NCBI GenBank assembly: GCA_002747015.1 | Contig: NVXI01000004.1 | Span: 168,477-175,843, forward strand | Source of the DNA: Zetaproteobacteria bacterium | GTDB taxonomy: Bacteria; Pseudomonadota; Alphaproteobacteria; Micavibrionales; Micavibrionaceae | DNA length: 7,367 bases | Reading direction: 5' to 3' | Shown here: in pieces, positions 1 to 5,465 of the stretch | Layout of the letters: every line of letters begins with the position of its first letter | Position numbering within the stretch: position 1 is the first letter of the stretch | The notes under the pieces: model-generated | Databases searched by the model: none | What the model was told of the DNA's origin: nothing | Seen by the model: only the letters and a program-made list of their open reading frames with translations | Translations under genes and position numbers: made by a program

Positions 1-3
1 GTA

Positions 4-22
4 ACTGATTTAAATAATCAGT
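4..22. repeat. Perfect inverted repeat, 7-bp arms
   Basis: ACTGATT (4-10) and AATCAGT (16-22) are exact reverse complements around the 5-nt loop TAAAT. No T-run follows, so it does not look like an intrinsic terminator. It lies near the window edge, so its relation to an upstream gene cannot be judged. It could be a protein-binding palindrome or chance in AT-rich DNA. Confidence 0.45.
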
Positions 23-117
23 AATAGTTAGGGGATAGCCACCAAAACAGGCTTGTTTTTATAGCTGTAGTTTTGGGTAGAGCTTTAATATTGAAAGTAC
101 CAGACTCGAGGACGTTT

Positions 118-141
118 ATGTGAATATTTTTATATTCGCAT
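118..141. promoter_or_regulatory. Hairpin with near-DnaA box, upstream of dnaA
   Basis: Bases 118-127 pair with 132-141 over 10 bp, including one G-T pair, around a TTTT loop. The left arm contains TGTGAATAT (119-127), an 8-of-9 match to the DnaA-box pattern TGTGNATAA. The right arm (ATATTCGCA, 132-140) matches less well. DnaA autoregulation through boxes in its own upstream region is established in several bacteria; applying it here is inference from one imperfect site. It could instead be an RNA hairpin in the dnaA leader or a weak terminator. Confidence 0.35.
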
Positions 142-254
142 GTGGGTTTTTGCGACCAAATTTTAGGGCGTGTTGAGTGATTGTTACTGTGCTGAGTATG
201 CTTGCGTAGTTAAGAATTATTTTGTTTAAATGTTAAAAGTAACTTTAAGAAAGT

Positions 255-258
255 GGAG
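255..258 (+). promoter_or_regulatory. Shine-Dalgarno site deciding the dnaA start
   Basis: GGAG at 255-258 lies 4 nt before ATG 263 and 7 nt before ATG 266. The earlier in-frame ATG at 230 is preceded by AT-rich sequence without any purine-rich motif. This favours 263 or 266 as the real start, with 266 at the better spacing. Confidence 0.6.
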
Positions 259-265
259 AAAAATG

Positions 266-1696
266 ATGTCAGAAACCCTAGGGAAAACACAGGCAAAACA
301 AAAAAAATATAATGCAGATATGGAGAATACTCCGCTTAAACCGACATCTGAAATTAAGAAATTATGGAGCGTTGTTCACACGGGAATGCGCAAGGAATTT
401 GGCGAGGCAATTTTTCGTAGCTGGTTAAAGCCGCTAACCTTGCGTGCATATTATCATGGTACGATGGAAATTTCAGTGCCGACAAGATTTATGCGCGACT
501 GGATTCAAACTCATTATGCAGAACGTATTTCTGCAATGTGCACAGAAGAAAACGCAGAAGTTAAACGTGTGCAAATTGTTGTGGTACAAAATGCGATTAT
601 AGATGACAGAATTGATCACGGTGAGGATAAATCCGCTGTTGCAAATATTGATTTGAAGGAAGCCATTTCGGAGATTTCTTCTCCTTTGGACCAACGTTTT
701 ACATTTGATAGCTTTATTGTGGGTAAGCCGAATGCTCTTGCGCATGCTGCTGCGCGTCGTGTTTGTGAAAGCGCGAGTGTGCCGTTTAATCCGCTTTTCC
801 TATATGGTGGCGTTGGCCTTGGTAAAACGCATCTTATGCATGCAATTGCCCATACAATGGCAAAAGATTTTCCAGAAAAAATTGTTATGTATCTTTCTGC
901 CGAGAAGTTTATGTATCAGTTCGTGAAAGCTTTACGTGCGAATGATACGATGAGTTTCAAGGAGCAATTCCGTAGTGTTGATGTGTTGATGATTGATGAT
1001 ATCCAGTTTATTGCCGGTAAAGAATCAACACAGGAAGAGTTTTTCCATACATTTAATGCGCTTGTGGATTTAAACAAGCAGATCATTATTTCTGCGGATA
1101 AAGCGCCGAGTGATCTAAAGGGTATTGATGAGCGTTTGCGTTCTCGTCTTGCATGGGGTTTGGTTGCGGATATTCATCCTTCTACTTATGAATTGCGTTT
1201 GGGTATATTACGCTCAAAGCGTGAGAGATTAGGCGCAACTGTTCCAGATAGTGTTCTTGAGTTTCTGGCGTTGAAAGTAACGTCTAATATTCGTGAGCTT
1301 GAAGGTGCGTTAAACCGTATTGTTGCGCATGCTGATGTGTCCAAGAATGAGATCACATTGGAGAGCACACAAGAGGTTTTACAAGATCTATTACGTGCCC
1401 ATGATCGCCGAATTACAATTGATGAAATTCAGCGTAAAGTTGCCGAGCATTACAATCTGCGCTTAACAGATATGCATTCTGCACGTCGTGCGCGTCAAGT
1501 TGCCCGCCCGCGCCAAGTTGCGATGTATTTGTCAAAACTTTTAACTGCGCGTTCTTTGCCGGAAATCGGTCGGAAGTTCGGTGGTCGTGATCATACAACA
1601 GTGATGCATGCGATCCGTAAAGTTGAAGAGTTGATGGGTGATGATGCACAAATCGCACAAGACGTAGAAGTTGTTCGCCGCGCGTTGACTGGCTGA
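266..1696 (+). CDS. dnaA: Chromosomal replication initiator DnaA
   Basis: DnaA is the AAA+ ATPase that binds DnaA boxes at oriC, forms an ATP-dependent filament, melts the origin and helps load the helicase. Counting from ATG 266 (476 residues, a normal family length), an N-terminal domain I (about 28-95) is followed by a linker and the AAA+ core. The core shows Walker A GGVGLGKT at 181-188, Walker B LMIDDIQF at 241-248, sensor I near 274-278, the box VII arginine-finger region ERLRSRLAWG near 289-298 and sensor II NIRELEGALNR at 341-351. Domain IV carries SARRARQVARPRQ from 405 and the DNA-recognition signature GGRDHTTVMHA at 439-449. All key residues are present. ATG 230 would add 12 residues but has no ribosome-binding site. 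The gene ends in its own terminator and is not followed by dnaN, as is common in Alphaproteobacteria. Confidence 0.98.
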   Translation: MSETLGKTQAKQKKYNADMENTPLKPTSEIKKLWSVVHTGMRKEFGEAIFRSWLKPLTLRAYYHGTMEISVPTRFMRDWIQTHYAERISAMCTEENAEVKRVQIVVVQNAIIDDRIDHGEDKSAVANIDLKEAISEISSPLDQRFTFDSFIVGKPNALAHAAARRVCESASVPFNPLFLYGGVGLGKTHLMHAIAHTMAKDFPEKIVMYLSAEKFMYQFVKALRANDTMSFKEQFRSVDVLMIDDIQFIAGKESTQEEFFHTFNALVDLNKQIIISADKAPSDLKGIDERLRSRLAWGLVADIHPSTYELRLGILRSKRERLGATVPDSVLEFLALKVTSNIRELEGALNRIVAHADVSKNEITLESTQEVLQDLLRAHDRRITIDEIQRKVAEHYNLRLTDMHSARRARQVARPRQVAMYLSKLLTARSLPEIGRKFGGRDHTTVMHAIRKVEELMGDDAQIAQDVEVVRRALTG

Positions 1697-1722
1697 TTGC
1701 TCTTTTTCGATATAAGTTTTTT

Positions 1723-1756
1723 AAGAGGTGCGAGTTATATGACTTGCGCCTTTTTC
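1723..1756 (+). terminator. Intrinsic terminator of dnaA
   Basis: GGTGCGAGT (1727-1735) pairs with ACTTGCGCC (1742-1750) over 9 bp with two G-U pairs, around the loop TATATG. TTTTTCT follows directly, and the preceding AAGA extends the stem into the T-run. It starts about 27 nt after the dnaA stop codon, so it fits a rho-independent terminator closing the dnaA transcript. Confidence 0.85.
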
Positions 1757-1772
1757 TATGGTTTAGTGTAAT
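1745..1772 (+). promoter_or_regulatory. Possible promoter of the EamA transporter gene
   Basis: TTGCGC (1745-1750) and TGTAAT (1767-1772) are 16 nt apart. The -10 matches the sigma70 pattern at five of six bases, the -35 at only three. Transcription would begin near 1779, downstream of a GTG at 1773 and upstream of the proposed TTG start at 1803. The -35 lies inside the dnaA terminator stem. The transporter needs a promoter somewhere after that terminator unless it depends on read-through. Confidence 0.3.
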
Positions 1773-1786
1773 GTGAGATTGTCGTT

Positions 1787-1794
1787 GGGAAGGA
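1787..1794 (+). promoter_or_regulatory. Shine-Dalgarno site deciding a TTG start
   Basis: GGGAAGGA at 1787-1794 is the strongest ribosome-binding site in the window. It lies 8 nt before an in-frame TTG at 1803. The alternative in-frame GTG at 1773 lies upstream of this site and has no purine-rich motif of its own. Confidence 0.65.
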
Positions 1795-1802
1795 CAAATA
1801 TA

Positions 1803-2690
1803 TTGCAAATACACGGTAATTTGGCGGGAGTTTTCTCCATTTTGTTGTGGTCGTGTTCTGCCCTGTTTTTTAGTTATGCAGAATCTATGCCGACCTTTCT
1901 TCTTCTCAGTACGACGTTCTTTTTTGGCGGGATTATTTTTGTTATGATCTGGGGTGTCCGATCCCCACAAAACTTGGCTAAAAACCTGCGTCCACCTTTG
2001 ATGTCCGTTTTATTTCCCTTGATCGGTATCGGGTTATATAACGTGCTTTATTATAATGCGTTTAAATATGCCCCTATAGAAGAAGCCAATATCATCAATT
2101 ATATGTGGCCGACATTTATCATTTTATTTTCTTGTTTTTTGCCGGAACATCGTTTGAAATTACATGTAATTTTTGGTGCATTAATATGTTTCTTGGGCAT
2201 ATGTGTTTTACGGATTGGGGGTGAGCTTAATGTGTCTGCCTGGACATTTGAATTAGGACATTTTCTTGCGTTTTTGGCGGCGTTAACATGGGGTATATAT
2301 TCTGTTCTTATCAAAAAATCCCAGCATAATAGCCCAAGTGCCGTACCTGTTTCATTTCTCTATAATGCGGCTTTTTTCCTGTGTTTACATTTTTTGTTTG
2401 AAGAAAGATGGCTGATTGATTGGAGCGTTCTTCCCGCGGCCATTGTTCTAGGGTGCATGGTGGGGGTTGGTTATTTTATGTGGGATATTGCAATGTCGCG
2501 TGGGGATATACAGATGCTTGGTGTCTTATCTTACCTCACGCCGATAAGCTCAATATTTCTACTGGTTACTTTTGGATATCCAGTGATGACCAGCAACTTA
2601 TTTTTTGCCGCTTGTTTTATTGTTGTAGGAACCTTGATTGCCTCTAAGGATCGGGTGATTGAAGTGTATCAGCGTTATAAGAATAAATAA
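1803..2690 (+). CDS. EamA/DMT-family inner-membrane exporter, YddG-like
   Basis: The product is a drug/metabolite transporter superfamily permease of about 295 residues, with two EamA halves and roughly ten hydrophobic helices (near 8-26, 31-51, 67-86, 99-115, 121-137, 150-170, 181-199, 208-228, 235-257 and 263-280). NYMWP at 99-103 and SYLTP at 243-247 fall where the E. coli aromatic amino-acid exporter YddG has NYLWP and SYFTP, and GHFLAFLAALTWGIY resembles the YddG segment starting helix six. This makes export of aromatic or other amino acids plausible; substrate is inference, since DMT substrates are hard to predict. I chose TTG 1803 because of the strong Shine-Dalgarno site before it; a GTG at 1773 would add ten residues. 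The gene stands alone after the dnaA terminator and converges on the next gene with a 30-bp gap. Confidence 0.88.
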   Translation: MQIHGNLAGVFSILLWSCSALFFSYAESMPTFLLLSTTFFFGGIIFVMIWGVRSPQNLAKNLRPPLMSVLFPLIGIGLYNVLYYNAFKYAPIEEANIINYMWPTFIILFSCFLPEHRLKLHVIFGALICFLGICVLRIGGELNVSAWTFELGHFLAFLAALTWGIYSVLIKKSQHNSPSAVPVSFLYNAAFFLCLHFLFEERWLIDWSVLPAAIVLGCMVGVGYFMWDIAMSRGDIQMLGVLSYLTPISSIFLLVTFGYPVMTSNLFFAACFIVVGTLIASKDRVIEVYQRYKNK

Positions 2691-2720
2691 CAGGCGATTT
2701 TTACCGGACGCTTATAATCA

Positions 2721-3566
2721 TTAGCAAATAGAGTCACCGCCAACGCCATCGCATCCACTAAGGGATAGTGATGTATCCTCGGTTAGGGCGGATGAGGTGA
2801 TGACACGCAAGGTTCCGGGGACAGAAGACGATCCGCCGGCTGGAATGATGACTTGTGCCTTTATATCAATGGTGCAGTTTGCGGCGGCGTTTAGTGTGCC
2901 GGTGCAATCTTCTGTGAATATTTTATATCCCTCAACACTTCCAGTGCAATTGGTGAAGGGGCTTGCCGCGCAATCATTTTCTGGCAAGACGGCGACTGAT
3001 GTTATTGTCTGGTCGCATGCACCGTTATTCGTCACGGTGATTGTATGTGTTTCGGTGTAAGTGCCACTGTCATCTGTATCCCATACCCATGAGACGTCCC
3101 CAGTGACACTTAAGCTGCCGGCGTCTCCTGTTGTGTCTGTCGGGATGGCTTTGGTTGTGCCGTTGCACATATTTACTTCGTCGGTTCCGGTATTATATTC
3201 GATGCGTCCGCTAACGCTACATGAACCTGCAGAGCCATTATCAGCAAACTCGATCCAGTTTGTTCCATTGCAAAATTTAAAGTTATTTAGGCCCGTATCA
3301 TATTCCAGAGTTCCTTCTGTCACGCCAGCGCAAGATCCGGCGGTGGTTGATGATTCCATGGAGGCATAATTTGTTCCATCACAATATCTGAAGGCTTTAT
3401 TGACGCTGTCATACCCCCATTCACCTGCGGTGGTGCATGCGCCAAATGTTACGGCGGTTGGTGTTACGCATGCGGCGGCAAAGGCGTGCTTTGGTAAGTA
3501 AGATATAAATATGAGGAGAAATAAAAAGAGTAAACTGTTCTTAGTATGCCGTTTTATGGGGGTCAT
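2721..3566 (-). CDS. Secreted cysteine-rich protein with three CNGT repeats and an Ig-like tail
   Basis: I recognise no named gene. The 281-residue product opens with a signal peptide: basic residues at 5-9, a hydrophobic core at 11-24 and a likely cut after AFA at 30. Three repeats follow, each a glycine and tyrosine segment closed by C(D/N)GT: cysteine pairs C44-C62, C79-C99 and C116-C134 with 18-20 residue spacing, the middle one reading LEYDTG...FKFCNGTNW. From about 158 the pattern TVTNNGACDQTITSV ... GTLRVITSS ... LSLSGC resembles choice-of-anchor (ASH-like) Ig-fold domains. There are 14 cysteines, an even number that suits periplasmic or extracellular disulfides. The start has AAGGA 8 nt upstream (minus strand, 3575-3579). 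A surface or adhesive role is inference; no catalytic motif is seen. It is divergent from bioB and convergent with the exporter. Confidence 0.85.
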   Translation of the reverse strand: MTPIKRHTKNSLLFLFLLIFISYLPKHAFAAACVTPTAVTFGACTTAGEWGYDSVNKAFRYCDGTNYASMESSTTAGSCAGVTEGTLEYDTGLNNFKFCNGTNWIEFADNGSAGSCSVSGRIEYNTGTDEVNMCNGTTKAIPTDTTGDAGSLSVTGDVSWVWDTDDSGTYTETHTITVTNNGACDQTITSVAVLPENDCAASPFTNCTGSVEGYKIFTEDCTGTLNAAANCTIDIKAQVIIPAGGSSSVPGTLRVITSSALTEDTSLSLSGCDGVGGDSIC

Positions 3567-3606
3567 TATTTTTATCCTTACTGGGCGCTATTCTACCTAT
3601 AATCAC

Positions 3607-3634
3607 TAGAAAGGGATCACACACTATTTATAAT
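3607..3634 (+). promoter_or_regulatory. Possible bioB promoter overlapping a palindrome
   Basis: A perfect -10 hexamer TATAAT (3629-3634) lies 16 nt downstream of TAGAAA (3607-3612), a four-of-six -35. Transcription would begin near 3641 and give bioB a leader of about 104 nt. The -10 falls inside the palindrome at 3623-3637, a layout expected for a repressed promoter. AT-rich DNA makes chance matches to TATAAT common. Confidence 0.35.
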
Positions 3635-3637
3635 AGT
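3623..3637. promoter_or_regulatory. 15-bp palindrome between divergent genes, candidate operator
   Basis: ACTATT (3623-3628) and AATAGT (3632-3637) are exact reverse complements around TAT. The site lies between the secreted-protein gene (57 bp away) and bioB (107 bp away) and could act on either. It does not fit the BirA operator (TTGTAAACC and GGTTTACAA half-sites) nor the BioR box TTATMKATAA known in other Alphaproteobacteria. An operator role is inferred from symmetry and position only. Confidence 0.35.
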
Positions 3638-3744
3638 AGCATATATTTTTCTTTTTTGTTTTTGAATGGTTGTACAGGGAACTATTTCTGCTTTGCATGA
3701 TAAAACTGTTTGACCCATGCGAGTAGCCATCTTAGTTTACCCAC

Positions 3745-4734
3745 ATGAGTAATATACAAGAGATAAAGAGCTATACGCTCGAAGAGGTCACAACCCTCTA
3801 TAACCGCCCATTGCTTGATTTAGTGTATGAGGCGGCAGGTGTTCATCGTAAATATCATACGGCCAATGAAATGCAGATGTGTACATTGTTGTCGATTAAA
3901 ACAGGCGGATGCACAGAGGATTGCGGTTATTGTTCGCAGAGCCTTAGTAACGATGCGGATCTGGAAAAAGAAGTTTTATTGAAGACGAAGGATGTTTTGG
4001 AGCAAGCGCGTAAAGCCAAAGAGAGCGGCTCAACCCGTTTTTGTATGGGAGCGGCGTGGCCGAAAGTTCTTGATGGGCGCGCATTTGATCGTGTTTGTGA
4101 CATGGTTCAGGGTGTCTCTGATATGGGGATGGAGGCGTGTGTTACGCTGGGTATGTTAACCGAACCCCAAGCGGTCAAGCTGAAGGCGGCTGGCCTAACC
4201 GCGTATAATCATAATCTGGATACGAGCCGTGAGTTCTATGACAAGGTTGTCACCACGCGTAATTATGATGACCGTTTGGATACTTTGAAGAATGTTGCCA
4301 AGGCCGGAATTTCCGCATGTTGTGGTGGGATATTAGGATTGGGCGAAAGCGAAGCAGATCGCGTGTCCTTGCTGCACACCTTGGCGGGGCTTAACCCACA
4401 ACCTGAATCTGTGCCGATTAATATGTTGGTTCCTGTTGAAGGAACGCCGATGGCCAATAATAAAATGCTGGATATTTTTGAGTGGATTAGATGTATTGCG
4501 GTTGCGCGTATTTTGATGCCAGCGGCAATGGTGCGTTTATCCGCTGGTCGTTTAACGATTTCAAAAGAGGCGCAGGCCATGGCCTTTATGGCAGGTGCGA
4601 ATGCGATTTTCACAGGAGAAAAACTCCTCACCACGCCTAACCCTGAGAAAGATGCCGATTATGCATTATTGGGTGAGTTGGGCATTAAGCCACGCGCACC
4701 GTTCAAGGATGATGGACAAGAAGCTGTGGCATAA
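3745..4734 (+). CDS. bioB: Biotin synthase BioB (radical SAM)
   Basis: BioB inserts sulfur into dethiobiotin to make biotin, the last step of the pathway, using S-adenosylmethionine and two iron-sulfur clusters. The 329 residues carry the radical SAM motif CTEDCGYC with C56, C60 and C63 for the 4Fe-4S cluster. Ligands of the sacrificial 2Fe-2S cluster are all present: C100 (in RFCMGAAW), C132 (in ACVTLGM), C192 (in SACCGGI) and R264 (in VRLSAGR), matching E. coli C97, C128, C188 and R260. YNHNLDTS at 154-161 is also a family signature. Length is typical. The start is forced: an in-frame TAG at 3733 lies just upstream and the next methionine is at 43. No Shine-Dalgarno motif precedes ATG 3745. 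No terminator follows; the next promoter begins 18 nt after the stop. Confidence 0.98.
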   Translation: MSNIQEIKSYTLEEVTTLYNRPLLDLVYEAAGVHRKYHTANEMQMCTLLSIKTGGCTEDCGYCSQSLSNDADLEKEVLLKTKDVLEQARKAKESGSTRFCMGAAWPKVLDGRAFDRVCDMVQGVSDMGMEACVTLGMLTEPQAVKLKAAGLTAYNHNLDTSREFYDKVVTTRNYDDRLDTLKNVAKAGISACCGGILGLGESEADRVSLLHTLAGLNPQPESVPINMLVPVEGTPMANNKMLDIFEWIRCIAVARILMPAAMVRLSAGRLTISKEAQAMAFMAGANAIFTGEKLLTTPNPEKDADYALLGELGIKPRAPFKDDGQEAVA

Positions 4735-4752
4735 CGCTTGGTTGTGGTGTTT

Positions 4753-4781
4753 TTGACAATTTCATAAGTAAGGTCTATAAC
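4753..4781 (+). promoter_or_regulatory. Strong sigma70-type promoter after bioB
   Basis: A perfect -35 TTGACA (4753-4758) is followed after exactly 17 nt by TATAAC (4776-4781), five of six for the -10. This is the best promoter in the window. Transcription would begin near 4788, leaving a leader of about 50 nt before the unknown gene. A second perfect TATAAT stands at 4787-4792 but has no good -35 partner. The promoter would feed the unknown gene and, if the hairpin at 5435-5461 is passed, bioF-bioD-bioA. Confidence 0.75.
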
Positions 4782-4824
4782 TTTCTTATAATTAAAATTG
4801 CTGGTGGCATATAAAATTACAAAA

Positions 4825-4830
4825 TAAGGG
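4825..4830 (+). promoter_or_regulatory. Shine-Dalgarno site of the unknown gene
   Basis: TAAGGG at 4825-4830 lies 5 nt before ATG 4836 and 8 nt before ATG 4839. An in-frame GTG at 4830 shares its first base with this motif and so cannot use it, which argues for one of the two ATG codons. Confidence 0.6.
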
Positions 4831-4835
4831 TGTTT

Positions 4836-5393
4836 ATGATGGTTAAAGAAAATAAAGATGATGCGGATTTGAATGAGACTTTTACGAAAAAGGTTGCTGC
4901 TGCAGTTGTCGATCAAGCGAAGCTCGTTGTTGGTGGTTCTGATGCTGAGCTAGATGCACTTATAGAAGATGGTAGTCCTGCTGCACTGCAAAAGATGGCT
5001 GACGAACATGGTAGTATTCTATCTTATTCTAAAGTGTTTGATGCTTTTGAAAAAATTGGTGGAGAACAAGCAATGTCTTTGATTGCTGATGTTGTTAGGC
5101 GTGCTTCTGAGAATACTGTGATGAGTAGTAATTATGAGGCCACTGTGTTGTCCGGGATTGTTGATCAGGCGCTCGGTATTTGGGAAAGAAATGGCAATGA
5201 TGCTGCCATACGAGGTGTTTATGCAGTTATGAAAGACCCTAACAGTGATGACCATCTATTTAATACGTGTCAGAATATTATTAATAATACAGGGAATGTT
5301 GCGGTTCAAAAAGATATGCAAGCTTTGTTGGATAATAAGTTACCGGAAACTTTTGAAGACCCATCACTGGCTGCTTCTACAAATGAATTATAG
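4836..5393 (+). CDS. Unknown small helical protein inside the biotin cluster
   Basis: I do not recognise this protein. It has about 185 residues (184 if ATG 4839 is used), no signal peptide, no membrane helix and one cysteine. It looks soluble, acidic at the N terminus and largely helical. Counting from ATG 4836, VVDQA at 24-28 and IVDQA at 108-112 begin similar helices about 84 residues apart, which hints at a duplicated or HEAT-like helical fold; this is weak. No hydrolase GxSxG, nucleotide-binding or metal motif is visible, so it is not an evident BioH- or BioG-type esterase or a BioC methyltransferase. It lies between bioB and bioF with its own strong promoter and a hairpin at its end, so it could be an unrelated insertion or an accessory of biotin metabolism. 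Its base composition looks more AT-rich than bioF or bioD. Confidence 0.8.
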   Translation: MMVKENKDDADLNETFTKKVAAAVVDQAKLVVGGSDAELDALIEDGSPAALQKMADEHGSILSYSKVFDAFEKIGGEQAMSLIADVVRRASENTVMSSNYEATVLSGIVDQALGIWERNGNDAAIRGVYAVMKDPNSDDHLFNTCQNIINNTGNVAVQKDMQALLDNKLPETFEDPSLAASTNEL

Positions 5394-5434
5394 AACTTAA
5401 ATCTGTCGTATTTATATTTAGTAATGCTATAAAT

Positions 5435-5461
5435 AACCCTGTGATTATTCATAGGGTTTTT
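5435..5461 (+). terminator. Terminator-like hairpin abutting the bioF start
   Basis: AACCCTGTG (5435-5443) pairs with CATAGGGTT (5450-5458) over 9 bp with one G-U pair, around the loop ATTATT. Five T residues (5457-5461) end it. The flanks ATAAA (5429-5433) and TTTAT (5463-5467) can extend the stem past a small bulge. It begins 41 nt after the unknown gene's stop. The bioF ATG is at 5466, and AGGG (5453-5456), the only Shine-Dalgarno-like sequence of bioF, is paired within the 3' arm. It can be read as a terminator of the unknown gene, an attenuator for bioFDA, or a translation-blocking stem. Confidence 0.75.
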
Positions 5462-5465
5462 ATTT

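Larger units (their letters stand above)
1..265. other. dnaA upstream region
   Basis: No gene is visible here. The stretch is AT-rich and holds two perfect hairpins (4-22 and 118-141) and a weak AT-only stem at 44-59 (AAAACA, loop GGCT, TGTTTT). One sequence, TGTGAATAT at 119-127, differs by one base from the DnaA-box pattern TGTGNATAA. I could not find a convincing -35/-10 pair. The region probably carries the dnaA promoter and leader, and perhaps the tail of the preceding transcript, but which bases do this cannot be fixed by eye. Confidence 0.5.

Noticed and set aside
1..229. Chromosomal origin next to dnaA
   Set aside because: Only one imperfect DnaA box is visible; a cluster of boxes with an unwinding element would be expected. 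In many Alphaproteobacteria oriC is not beside dnaA.
1413..1970. A 185-codon open frame on the minus strand across the end of dnaA and the start of the exporter gene
   Set aside because: It is antisense to two well-supported genes and spans a terminator; its product is low-complexity and resembles nothing known.
2797..3369. Two back-to-back open frames on the plus strand
   Set aside because: They are antisense to the secreted-protein gene, which has a signal peptide, repeats and a ribosome-binding site; the plus frames have none of these.
3592..3605. CTACCTATAA as a BioR box upstream of bioB
   Set aside because: It differs from TTATMKATAA in several positions and lacks the dyad symmetry.
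3670..3742. TTGTACAGG and AGTTTACCC as BirA-operator half-sites
   Set aside because: The halves match imperfectly and are more than 50 bp apart, whereas BirA half-sites are about 14-16 bp apart.
4315..4329. Double cysteine (C192-C193) in BioB where E. coli has Cys-Ser
   Set aside because: The cluster ligand C192 is present; an extra neighbouring cysteine is no evidence of a changed cluster.
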